A stretch of DNA of 64,000 bases, from assembly GCA_037975125.1 (NCBI GenBank), contig CM075853.1:37212113-37276112 (forward strand). The letters run 5' to 3'. The translations under genes and the position numbers were made by a program. The notes beneath the pieces are model-generated. The model saw only the letters and a program-made list of their open reading frames with translations, searched no databases and was not told the DNA's origin. Position 1 is the stretch's first letter; the number at the start of each line of letters is the position of its first letter. The DNA is from Latrodectus hesperus (taxonomy: Eukaryota > Arthropoda > Arachnida > Araneae > Theridiidae). Below, piece by piece: positions 27,541 through 48,873 of this stretch.

Positions 27541-29195
27541 TATTTTTTTTTATTTGGAAAAACAAAAATATCTCCTTGTGTACCAAGGAATACCAACTGG
27601 GCCCGAAAGTACAACAAATGTACTACATAACAAATCGAAATAAATCATGAGATGAAAAAATAATAATAAAAGAAGGCAGAGAGAAAAAAGAGATATAAAA
27701 GTATAAAAAAAAAAGAGCTAGATAACAGCATGGATAAATTTTTTAAAAAATGCGAAAGTCTCTTTCTTCACTAGGTCCACCAAAATCGGGGGCCATCTGT
27801 TATTTAAGTCTACGAAGCTCGTTCCTTTCTTGTGAAACAGATGGGCATTCAAGAAGAACGTGTGAAGGGTTGTCAATACCGGAGTTGCACATGCACACGT
27901 CACTGTTTTTAATGTGGAAACGGTGTAGGTAGCTGTTGAATTTTCCATGTCCAGTGAGGAATTGCGTAATTTTGAAGTCAGTGTAGAACCAGTGGTTCTT
28001 AATTCTGCAGGGAACTGAAGGGAAAAAAGATTTAGTCCACTTATACAATTGGGTGAGGAAACAAAACCTGAGTTCCATTCTGGGATAAGGTTCTTTTTGG
28101 CAATGGTTTTAAAAAAAGACTTGGGTAGACTGGTATCTAGTTTATTTGTAAGTGAAAGAGAAGATTTGACCAGGAAATCTGCTCTTTCATTTCCATACAA
28201 ACCACTATGACCCTTGACATGTTAGAAACTGAAGGAAATATTTTTGATATTGCACATATTAATTGAAGTCTGGACTTCTACAATAAGTTTTTCAAAGCTT
28301 GTTGCACCTTGCAGAGCTAGTAGGGATGACATCGAGTCACTGCAAATTGAAAACTTTTTAAAAAGGTTTTCTTATGGCATCTTTAACAGCAAGATTAATG
28401 CAGATTAATTCCGCTTGGAAAATGGAACAATAATCATTAATGCGGTATACCTGATGACTCATTTCAAAACCATTCTGAAAGCATACATATGCAAAACCTT
28501 TTTCGTTAACCTTACTCCCACCTGTAAAGTAAGATCATAGTCTTCCCTAACGTTATCAAATGCAGCAAGAGAAGCAATAGATCTTTTCGCTGGATGGGGC
28601 AGGGAAGAAAAGTTCAAACCGCCGTTAAGATGGTTAGAAAAAGAGTCTTAAGCATAACGATAAGTCTCATTTTGATGAAGTATCACAACATCAAGAGGTG
28701 CAAGACCAGAGAGAATGAAAAGAGCATCATTGTTTTATATCCTCTAACAATCCTCAAGAGCAGTTTTCTTTGTATTTTCCTTATAAGTTTTCGGATTATT
28801 TTTTTCTTCAAACTGTCTCCCCAAATTCGCGATGCATAAAGAATAACTGGAACAATGCCTTGTTTATAAATCAATTTTGAAACTTCGAATTTAATACCGT
28901 AACAGTTATTGCAAATTCTATACAATGCATTTGTAAGAATGCTTACCTTAGCTAAAATGTATTTGAATGTTCCTTCCAGCGAAGTTTACTATCGACAACA
29001 ACGTCAAGATATTTAATGTTATCTACAACTTCCAGAAAATTGCTACCCATAGCAAGATTGATAGTGGCATCAATCTTAGCCTTTTTGTGAATCATCATTA
29101 CTATGCATTTCGTATGATTGAATTCCAGCTTGCATTGTTGAGCCCCGTTATGAATAAAATCAAGAATATCTTGAGCAGTACTGCATAAATCGGGA
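27541..29195 (-). mobile_element. 5'-truncated non-LTR retrotransposon (Jockey/R1-like), decayed
   Basis: On the minus strand, from about 29190 down, the order is as follows. First a reverse-transcriptase palm end (DFIHNGAQQCKLEFNHTKC, then NIKYLDVVVDSKLRWKEH). Then the thumb/connection (IYKQGIVPVILYASRIWGDS, ending 28683). Then an RNase H domain with FQAELICINLA, CSDSMSSLLAL and HVKGHSGLYGNERADFLV. Last a C-terminal region with TGHGKFNSYLHRF and a CMC-x8-HVLLECP zinc-knuckle-like motif ending near 27800. Frameshifts and stops break the frame (for example a stop just before HVKGH). The 5' half (endonuclease, first RT motifs) is missing. A T-run at about 27542-27550 on the plus strand fits a poly-A tail at the 3' end. 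Boundaries are approximate. Confidence 0.85.
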
Positions 29196-29239
29196 AATTA
29201 CTATTAATACCTCTTTCTCATTTGCAAAATTATACTTTC

Positions 29240-29411
29240 TAAACTGGTATCTGAGCGGTTATTCATTGTCAGCCTATAGTTTGACTATTCGTAGGTTCCA
29301 TTCCAACCCTTAGAGTGGATGTTTATGCCAGTTCAGAGTCCACTTTAAATATAGGTTCTGTTCTATTAGTTATTCTATGTAAAAAGTAATCATCTAGCTT
29401 TAAACAAATGA
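29240..29411 (+). repeat. SINE family A copy, degraded
   Basis: Shares ATTCGTAGGTTCCATTCC (B-box region) with the better copy at 48624, and AGAGTCCACTTTAAATATAGG with its body (GGAATCCACTTTAAGCCGTAGG). It lies directly beside the truncated LINE. Confidence 0.7.
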
Positions 29412-30175
29412 ACAAAATTGCAATTGCATTTTTAATTTTTATCCTTGGTTTCAAATACTAATTTTTTTATTTTATTAGAATAATCATTAAATTTCCGTAT
29501 CCTTTTTATTTTTCCTAGTTTACTTCCTTTTTAAAACCATTGTATCTATGGAGAAATCCTTGCAAATATTTCAAACTCGAAATAATCTAATATAGCAATA
29601 AATGCTAAAAAAGCGAACCGCGCAAAATAAATGATTGTCCTATAATCTCTCAATAAGATTTTTCAATGAATATTCATATTTCTGAGGTATCAATTTAAAA
29701 AAGATTCAATAAATGTGAATAATAGTGGAATTTAAAAACGTTATTTAATAATTTTTATTCTCTTTCATTAATAAGTATCATTGTGCTGTGTATCAATTAA
29801 TGTGAAAATTAATTAGTGATTACAAGGCAATAGAACCAGTTCCTTCACCGTATCTGCCAAAGATCAGAAGCCGCAGGAAACACATTTCTGTCTGAAGTCT
29901 GTCGAATTACTGTTGCGTACAGCATGAAATTGAAAACGAATTTTTCCGTGTTGACAGCCTCTTATGTGCAGACAGGACATGAGATAAAATGATTGCATCT
30001 CCCAGATATATTTCAAGCGTTCATCGTCTACGTTTCCCATCCTTTACTAATGAGTCTCAGCTTTCATTGACTGATAAACCGCATAATCGTTTCAATGAAG
30101 TGAAGCGTTTATGAAAAGGAAGAGAGTCTGAAAATTGCCTCGGATCTGTGTTTTTAATATTTTCCCACAATAATT

Positions 30176-30206
<31 letters not shown>

Positions 30207-31658
30207 TGACTTTTGATTTACATTACATTCATTTGTAGCATTCTTACAGGTTTGCAACTCTATTCGTACCTAATCATTCAACTAAATCACGAAATTTAAA
30301 AGAAAATTATTGAGAACTTGTTTTTGTATGATGATGCACGCAACATTTATTTCATGCTTTTATGTGATTATGTATACAAAAAATAATAAGAACAATTACT
30401 GAAATATGATATAATATTTTAACACTTCTAAAGTGTATTTTTGTCGCATATGAATTATCTTTTAGATCGAATGATGAATTTTGCCGTTAGAATAAATATC
30501 TGATTGCAAATTTTTTGATATATTTATACCGAATAAAATTTCCATTCAGAACTTTGATTCTTCGTGATCAAATATCTAATTGAATGATAGAATGGTAGTT
30601 CGAATGAATCAAATAAAAGAATTTTTTATCAAAATTAATATAGAAATCTAAAATTTTGTGAATGTAATAGTAATAATTTGGAATATTTTTTGTATTTACT
30701 ATATATATATGCATATACATATTGAGGAATTATTCGAACCAACAGTTTTTTATACAAATAATTCATTGGGTAATTTTTAAAAGAAATAGTCTGAATGAGA
30801 GAGAGAGATTTTATTAAGATAAGCAAGGAAAAAACATTTCAAGCACATCAACGATCACTAAATTTGTCAATGATAATCAAGATCATAATAACTCCTTTGA
30901 TTTATTTACATTTTTGTTTACTTACATTTGTAAGGTGACCCTGTGTTTACTTCATTACATAAATACCCTCGACTCTAGCCAAAATGGTCGACGTCTGGCC
31001 TTTAATTGTAATTATTGATGGCATTAGTGTGGATATTCATTTCAATTATACTCTCAAAATCCAAAATAACTTAAGTGAGCTTTTGTTAATGAACGTATTG
31101 TGTTGATGTTATATCGTTTTTGTTTATCTTATTAAAAATAAAACAAATGAAATGAAAATTTTAGAAGCGATATTTAACTATGCTTTGGTACAGTGCCTGA
31201 TTTTGCAGAATATTAAAAGACAAAAAGATATTATATAAGAGGACTTGGATAAGTATTACTTGGAATTAATATAGGTATGTGAAATGTACAAACATTAACT
31301 TAATTCGCTTAGAGCCTGGAAACAATATGCATAATATAGAATTTAATGTTATTCACGATAGGTAAAAAATTTACTAAAGTATTACTTAAATTGTATTGAT
31401 ATCTATGGAAGAAATTATTACATTTAAATAACGTAGGAGAAGTGTAGTTTTTATCAAGGTCTTGCCAAATTTATGATGAAATAAAATGTGGCGCATCGAA
31501 CACAATATATCTGCTCCACGTGAAGTCTATTTTACTTGTTATTACGCGTTTAAGGAAATTTATTGATTGAATCATTTTAAAAAATGATATCTGCCTAAAA
31601 GCTTCCGTTCGCGATAGGAAAGATAAAGAGGAGACGAGTGTTTCTAATGTAAAAAATA
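29412..31658. other. Intergenic sequence between LINE/SINE and mariner
   Basis: AT-rich with a more complex, less AT-rich block at about 29820-30130 that shows no coding match. An A-run followed by (GA)n lies at 30178-30206. No element recognised. Confidence 0.5.
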
Positions 31659-31687
31659 CGAGTGTTAATCTGAAATATTTGAGATAC
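31659..31687 (+). repeat. mariner left terminal inverted repeat
   Basis: Matches the complement of 32896-32924. It is preceded by target TA at 31657-31658. Confidence 0.88.
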
Positions 31688-31822
31688 GCGCAGACGAGAA
31701 TTTACAAAATAAAAATAACGGTTTAATTTTAAAGTACAAAGTATTTTAACACAGAAGAGACAATTTTTTACTGACTTCCTTCAACTTGTTTAGCGTAGAA
31801 TAAATTTTAAACTGAAGAGAAA

Positions 31823-32863
31823 ATGGGGTTGACGCGAGAACATTTTCGCGCTATGATTTTCTACGATTTCAAAGCAGGATTAAATCAAAAAGAATGCATT
31901 CAACGGTTGCAATTAGCATTTGGTGATGAATCTCCAGCTCGTGCTACTGTATTCAGATGGTTTAGAGAATTTAGAAGAGGTCGCTATTTTCTTCAGGATG
32001 ATGAACACACAGGAAGGCCGCCGTCGGCAGTAATCCCGGATAATGTGTCTGCCATACGAAAATTGTTAATGGATGATAATCGCTGTACCTATCAAATGAT
32101 ACAGAAGGAACTTAACATTGGATCCGTAGCCATATACAAAATCATTCATGAAGAATTACATATGAAAAAAGTAGTTTGCCGTTGGGTTCCCCATAATCTA
32201 ACTGAGCATCAAAAAGAAAAGCGTGTCAGAATCAGTAAAGAAACTCTTAATATGCTGAATGATGGTGGCCACCGCATCATTTCTAAAATTGTAACAGGTG
32301 ATGAAACGTACATACCGTTTTTTGACGTACCAACACGTCAAGAAAGCAAAGTATGGGTCTTTGAAGATGATCCCACGCCGACAATGGTGAAAAAACAAGG
32401 CGCACTGAAAAAAGTGATGTATGCCGTTTTCTTCAGAAGTACGGGATTGGTCAAAGCCATCAAGTTGGAAGGACAGAAGACAGTAATAGCTAACTGGTAT
32501 ACCACTAAATGTCCTCTAGAAATTCTACAAGAACTGAATGTTAGGGGACCAATGCTTCACCATGACAATGCATCTTCACATACAACCGGATTAACAATTG
32601 AGTTTCTTAAACAAAAACAAATTTAAGTGATCGAACATCAGCCGTATTCACCTGATCTAGCTATATGCGACTTTTGGTTATTCTCTAATCTAAAAAAGAA
32701 CTTACGTGGACGTCGTTTTCATTCAGAAGAAGAGATTGATGTGGCTATAAATGCATTTTTTGCATCTATTCGAAGAAATGAATAGCTTGAGGCATTTAAT
32801 CTGTGGAAAATTCGTCTACAAAAGTGCATTGATGCTGGAGGAGACTACTTTGATTACACCTAA
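31823..32863 (+). pseudogene. mariner transposase, 346-codon frame with two in-frame stops
   Basis: The start is the ATG at 31823, 164 bp inside the left end. The frame stays intact to TAA at 32861-32863, the usual 345-350 codon length, but is interrupted by TAA at codon 268 (32624-32626) and TAG at codon 321 (32783-32785). The N-terminal part carries the helix-turn-helix region with ATVFRWFREFRRGR, the GRPP junction, and the WVPHNL linker (121-126) before TGDET. Catalytic residues are Asp160 (TGDET), Asp248 (HHDNASSH) and Asp283 (YSPDLAICDFW), with 34 residues between the last two: DD34D. The first stop falls between the second and third catalytic Asp, so the readable 267-residue product lacks the third and should be inactive. 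There are no frameshifts, so decay is limited. SETMAR-type fusion is not seen. Confidence 0.92.
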
Positions 32864-32895
32864 AATTTTGTAAGTATAACTTTAAAAACCTAGTT

Positions 32896-32924
32896 GTATC
32901 TCAAAAATTTCAGAGTGACCCTCG
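32896..32924 (-). repeat. mariner right terminal inverted repeat
   Basis: Inverted partner of 31659-31687, followed by target TA at 32925-32926. Confidence 0.88.
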
Positions 32925-33044
32925 TATTACTTAAGTAAAGCAATGAAACATAGTTTTTCAGTTTTCCATTAAGTTAAATTTTGGCTTTATTTCATGAAAC
33001 TATGCTATAAAAATAAAAATATATGCTATTTGAACATTCGAAAT

Positions 33045-33325
33045 TTGTCGCCGCCCACGCCATCTTTGTGGTCAGCGGGCCTGGCTGCAGATAGGGAGGT
33101 CCTGAGTTCAAATCCCGGTTCGGGCATGGGTGTATTTTCTCTCTCCTGCCTTTGTCCTATCCTTGTATGAATGGGTTGTCAATGGTTGCCTACATTATAA
33201 ACGGGTATCTATGGTATGTGTGTACTGAGGAAGTTGGACTCCTTGCCAAATTACGGTTCAGTTGGAAAAGTGGAGCAGCCTACCCCATATTGCCAGCCTA
33301 GCTGGCAGAAGACAACAACAGCAAT
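33045..33325 (+). repeat. tRNA-derived SINE, family B
   Basis: The head has TGGTCAGCGGGCCTGG (A-box-like) and GAGTTCAAATCCCGG (B-box-like) about 33 bp apart, as in tRNA-derived pol III promoters. An unrelated body of about 190 bp follows, and the copy ends in GACAACAACAGCAATAG. It is markedly less AT-rich than its surroundings. A possible short target duplication (TTTGTC on both sides) is too short to rely on. Confidence 0.65.
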
Positions 33326-33722
33326 AGTTTTGTCTTTGATGAAGTAATATGAACTCATTAAAGAATTCTTTTTCATTAAATTTTATTAACAAATATTGAA
33401 CACATTGATGACTACGAAAATTTGAAGTGACTTAGAACTGCAAAAAATAATTCATAACCCATTTGTTCATAATTAAATAGTTTGAATTTTAAAATATCAT
33501 TTATAGTTTCTCTGAAGTACTTTCAATTGTTTTAGTCAAAATACTCTGCTAGCTCCAAGAAACATGCAAGAAATAAATTATCTGTTTGTTTCACAATAAT
33601 AATTTTTTATTTTAATTTTAATAAACACAGCTTTTTTGTGACAAAATGCTGAAAAAATAAAAGCATTAATAGTGAAAATATTAGTATTAAAATTTTATAG
33701 CTTTAGGTGCTGAAAATTATGA

Positions 33723-33791
33723 TATGAAATCGAATTTTGAATGTTATTTTGAATGTTTATTATATGAAATCGAATCTTGAATGTTATTTTC
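33723..33791. repeat. 40-bp tandem duplication
   Basis: TATGAAATCGAAT followed by TTGAATGTTATTTT recurs 40 bp later, with one C/T difference in the shared part. The second copy is partial. Confidence 0.85.
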
Positions 33792-34952
33792 GATTTTTCA
33801 AACCATTGTTTACTGTTCCATCTTTTTTTTTGCTACTGAATTTTATTGTTCTTTTCCGTGTCCTTTTCTACATGGTCAAAGAAGCAGTAAACGCGTTTTA
33901 TACAATTGTATGATTTGAGACAGTAATGTGACTCATACAAAGCGTTACTCAAAATACTAAAGGTCATGTGTCAAAAATATGAATCGCTGAAAATATTCAG
34001 TTTGCAGTTATAATAATCTACTGAAACTCAGATACTTTAATATAACTTATACACTTGATAACTTATGACGATTTTCATTACAGGTAAAAGCCGTCAAATT
34101 TAGCTGCCTATTAACATAATTGTTTTCTTAATTTAAATATAACAAAAACATTTAATGTATGATTTTTCGCATTTTCAGTGACAATATGTGCATAAGTATA
34201 TTTTTGTCTATTTCTTCAGTTAATGTAGAGCATATAGGATTAATTAAATCCTCCTTTATTGCGAAATAGAACTGTTGGGATAGAAGTAATATGAATGAGA
34301 GATAAATTTCAATTTTCACCTACTCTAAAAGCTAAATCATAATTGACAGATTTAATTCAAGTGAATTAGATTGCATGTTTTTCGGAAATTTTAAGTGCTA
34401 TATAAAATAAATTTACTCAAGGATATATAATTAAAAAAACATTGAAAAATAATTTTTCCAAAAGCTTATCACTAAAGTAAAACGCTTTAAAGTGTATGAC
34501 TGTCTAAATGTACGATAAATTTATTATCCGTAAAGAAATTGCTTGCCCAACTTTTCGAGTAATATTATAGTCATAAAACATTCATGGAATTTATTAAATT
34601 AAAATATTGTATGTATTAAATTTTAATGTTTAATATTTGCGAACAACGGCTGAAGTAGTGACAAATATTTCATACATTGTTGGTATCTAAAAATATGCTC
34701 AACTAATTTTACAAAATTAACGAAAAACGCAGATTTATATATTTCAAACATCAATGGTAAAATAATAAAGTTGATATGTTAAATTATCCATAAAAGTTTT
34801 TGATTAAATTTTATAAAAATGAATTCAAATCGGTAAATATTCATGAGAAGTTAATGACAAATAAAATTGCCAAAATACTAGTTTGCCTGGTTTCCAATAA
34901 AAATGTTCGCTAAATTTGACGCCAAGGGTGACCGTACAATAAATCTGGTCCA

Positions 34953-34985
34953 ATTACGGTATATAAATTACGGTATATAAATTAC
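34953..34985. repeat. 14-bp tandem repeat, 2.4 copies
   Basis: ATTACGGTATATAA twice in direct succession, plus a partial third copy. Confidence 0.9.
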
Positions 34986-35844
34986 AAATAACATTTCGAT
35001 TTCATGATCTGTACTTAACTAATGACAATCATTAAAAAATAATACTAAGGGTTATGAAATGAGAAAAATGAAGCGAAAAATCTATTTTTATTTATCCTTT
35101 GTGACATTTAATTTTCACCGTTCTTTGAAATAAATGAATTCACAAATAGTGTATCTTTTACATACTTAAATAGTTATTACACAAAATTGTAGAAGCATCA
35201 AAACAAAAAAATCAAATAAATGTTATACAAAATTCTTGCGGTAAATAAATACTTATTTAGTATAATTAAAAAGTATGATAATGATATACTTAAATTTGAA
35301 TTATAGTTAAAACCGTATTTTAATTAGCCAGGTACAGCGTTTACCCATTGTTGAATAAATTTAAATATATGCTACATATTGAAATTGCATTTCTATTACT
35401 CTTGTGCTTAAAATTAAGATGACATTAGTTGATCATTTCTAGAAATTCTTTTTAGATGTGCGCATAAAAATAATTAGGTCTAAATACATAAATTTCTGCT
35501 ACAGTGTAAATAATCAGCTTATATTAGTTTTATTATACAGATGTATGTACCTCATTAATGCAGAAAAATAATATATACACAACAAGACGAAATGAAAAGG
35601 AATAAAGCAGCTTAAAGAAAAGAAAGTGCTTAAAAATTGCTGCATTTTCAGAAAATGTTGTTAATAAAAGTTAGGTGAATATTGCAAATAATATAAGCTT
35701 AAATAGTGTTTTTAGTTTTGTTATTAATCGAATTAAGGAAGAAAGTTTAAGAAGCTTTAATTTGAAAAAAATCATCATTTTTTTCACACTTAAAATTTTG
35801 TTTTGTAGCAGTGAAAAGAATCACTAATTTTTACCTTTGTACAT

Positions 35845-35915
35845 TTTAGCCTGATTAGGAAATTGCTTTCTTCGGTGTAAAATGCCTGTGGTTCGAATCT
35901 TCTATTGTCGAACAA
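35845..35915 (+). repeat. SINE family A head (tRNA-like), partial
   Basis: TTAGCCTGATTAGG (A-box-like), then TTCGGTGTAAAATGCCTGTG and GGTTCGAATCT (B box). It aligns base for base with the head of the copy at 48624, and similarity stops after the head. It is not a functional tRNA: no acceptor stem closes. Confidence 0.65.
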
Positions 35916-37599
35916 CGGACAGGCTTGCATTTTAAAAAGGAATCTTTTGTAATATTCAGATTTCTTTAGCTTCATTTAAACTAGTCCCATTATTTAGAAC
36001 AAAATGTGTTTAGTTATCTACTAAACAGTGTACGAGTTTTTAATAATTTAAAAATTGTATGTAAAAAATAATAGAATGTTAATAAAATTGTATTGATTTT
36101 CAAAATTTCAAACTGCTTTATTTTAGTATTTCCTTTGCTGATGATTTACTAAGAAAAACTGAAAAAGTGCTTACTCAGGTTTTTTTTATATTATGTAAAT
36201 CTTAAGCATTAATTATGATTGCTATGACAAACGCCGAAAAATCCGGCAAAATTACACCAAATAACAACTGCATTTGCAATAATAAGTTATGATATACATT
36301 TTAATGGATAATGATGCTGCAATTTAAGGAGATAAATGTGTGTGTGCTTATAAAATATTCATATGTCATTGGAATATATGTGTTGTCACGTATTTTAAAT
36401 AGCGCAAACATTGTATCGCTTTACTATCAATTGAAGATAGTGAAGAAGGTTGGAAAAATTCACTCATTATTCGCGTTAATTAAAAAGTTGATATTTTTAA
36501 CGCGTTTCGATTGCGAAATATATTTTAATTTTGATAGTTTGTGTTTACCTATAATATTTTATTGAATTTTTTTTTGAATTTGTATTAGATTAAGATTCTT
36601 TTCTTTCCTCTATGACTATTCAGAATTCGATATTTGACAAAAATCTTGTAAGTTGATGGATATGGTATAAAAAATATCTCATTATTTCAAATTGTATACC
36701 TAAAAAGTGTAGAAACCAGCTTTTTAATTCTAATTTCTTTAAACTCTGGTCAATAACTAATCGATTAAAGTAATCGTTGTAAAATAAGAACATATAAAAA
36801 TCATCAAAGCATACTAAATTGATCATTAGCTTTAATCATAAATATGAGTGATTTCGTGGTTGTATTTTTGATTATCGTCTACATGTGGATGTACAATCGC
36901 AGTGGAGTGTGCATAAAAGACAACCATACGTTGCATACATTAATATATATTTGTATTTATTTATTATCACTGTTTATGGCATTAAATATCGTGAATTTTT
37001 GCTGGTGTTGTGGCTCCTCTAATCTTCAGAATTTTTATTTTAAATGATTGTACTTAGTATTAATTAACTTCTTAAATATTCATTTTTAAGGTGTAAATTG
37101 AAATCTACAAAATTTTGTTAGTGAATTGGCTATTGAAATTCAGGTATATCGATTATATTTTCTTAGATTATTATTTTATTAAGAAATAAAGCATTTTTCC
37201 CCTGTATGCTAAGGACTATTATAATTATGTTGGGAATGACTAGCAAAATATTCCATTTTTTATTTAAAATATGGAATTACGTTATATTTGTGTGTGTGTT
37301 AAATAATTATCTACGTAGAGTCTTTTACAATATTTTTTGTTGTATATTAACATATTAATCCTTAAAATCTCTTGTAAGATTTAATCCTTTGAATTATGGT
37401 TCTAATCATATATTTTTGATAAATAAATTTTGTGTTACTCTTCATTTTTCCATGAAAACACTAAGATTAGAATAATTTATATATTTTTTTATAATTCAAA
37501 CTGCAAAATTCTCCAGAAGTATGTTTTTAAAAATAATTATAAATTTTTGTTTAAAAAAAAATCGAAATTCGACGAGTTTCATTTGCTAAAATCAAATTG
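35916..37599. other. Intergenic AT-rich sequence
   Basis: Nothing recognised beyond simple AT-rich sequence. A small inverted repeat GCCGAAAAATCCGGC lies near 36231. Confidence 0.5.
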
Positions 37600-37669
37600 T
37601 TTCAGTTGAAACTTATGGTTCAAGTGATATAAACTCTGCTCATATGATCTGAATCCATGCTCTAAAATT

Positions 37670-38061
37670 ATTTCTCTTCAGAAGATAATTAAAAATTTAA
37701 CATCTGTGAGCTGAGGGTAAAGGGATTAAAACCTTCTCTACCGGTTTCAGTGTCAAGGTTTCCTCTAATCAACAGCACACGATGACTTTATTATTCAAAA
37801 CAACCTGTTTTATTTCCTTAAGGTGTATCACTGTTGCAATGAAAGAGCAAAAAAATAAATCCTACGGATTGAAGTAGGTGGAGCTGATATCGGCTGAAAA
37901 TGGGCCGCGGAAGGGAAACGAAGTTTACATCTGAAAAGGAAGGCGCACGAGTTTTAGGCGGGTCAAATTAAATGTTACGCAGATGTTCTAGAATGTAACT
38001 TTTTCTTTTCACTAAACTCTGATAAAAATTATTGCCGTTTTAAACTCAATCTTATTTCACG
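37670..38061 (+). promoter_or_regulatory. Complex, less AT-rich block with candidate 5' splice donor
   Basis: Sequence from about 37700 to 37990 is visibly richer in G and C, with CTACCGG, GGGCCGCGGAAGGG, GGCGCACGAG and TAGGCGGGTC. A CACG|GTAAGA donor-like site follows at 38061/38062. It could be a promoter plus a non-coding first exon for the plus-strand muscle LIM gene, whose 5' UTR exon is missing, or an unrelated enhancer or repeat. No coding frame is evident. Confidence 0.25.
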
Positions 38062-48593
<10,532 letters not shown>

Positions 48594-48873
48594 TAACTGG
48601 TACCAGTTCTATCCTATATCTCGCCGAGCTGGCAGCCGAATGGTTAGCGCTCTTGCCTTCGGTTTAACAATTCGTGGGTTCGAATCCCACATTGGTTATG
48701 GATGTTTGTAGTGGTTCGGAATCCACTTTAAGCCGTAGGTCCCGGTCTAATTAGCCATCGTGTGCAAAAAATGACCGTTGAGCGACAAACAAAAAAAAAT
48801 ATCCTATATCTCGGAACTGGTAGCAGTTCTATCCTATATCTCGGAACTGGTAGCAGTTCTATCCTATATCTAA
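48594..48873. repeat. 30-bp palindrome-containing tandem repeat, split by a SINE
   Basis: The unit GGAACTGGTAGCAGTTC plus TATCCTATATCTC occurs about three times: one copy left of the SINE (48594-48623, with AACTGGTACCAGTT as a perfect palindrome) and two right of it (48814-48843 and 48844-48873, the second losing similarity at its end). Removing the SINE and one target copy restores a continuous array. Confidence 0.85.
48624..48799 (+). repeat. SINE family A, best copy, with 14-bp target site duplication
   Basis: A 176-bp insertion flanked by TATCCTATATCTCG at 48610-48623 and 48800-48813. The head is tRNA-like: GGTTAGCGCTCTTGCC follows the start, and the B box GGTTCGAATCC is at 48677-48687. 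The body includes GGAATCCACTTTAAGCCGTAGG. The 3' end is ATGACCGTTGAGCGACAAAC followed by an A-run. The exact duplication and good B box indicate a relatively recent insertion, mobilised by an unknown LINE. Confidence 0.92.

Larger units (their letters stand above)
31659..32924 (+). mobile_element. mariner-family DNA transposon, full length, 1266 bp
   Basis: Both terminal inverted repeats are present. The left end starts CGAGTGTTAATCTGAAAT and the right end reads, on the complement, CGAGGGTCACTCTGAAAT. Including the flanking TA they match at 27 of 31 positions. A TA dinucleotide flanks each side (31657-31658 and 32925-32926), the usual mariner target duplication. The interior holds one transposase frame (31823-32863). 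Total length and the DD34D signature fit the mariner family of the Tc1/mariner superfamily. Confidence 0.93.
33326..35844. other. Intergenic AT-rich sequence
   Basis: No genes seen. It contains a 40-bp tandem duplication from 33723 and a 14-bp tandem repeat at 34953-34985. Confidence 0.5.

Noticed and set aside
35845..35915. tRNA gene suggested by A- and B-box-like motifs
   Set aside because: It aligns with the SINE family A head and lacks paired acceptor arms.
48635..48700. Functional tRNA gene suggested by a good B box
   Set aside because: The sequence is the head of a SINE with target duplication, body and tail. No closing acceptor stem was seen.
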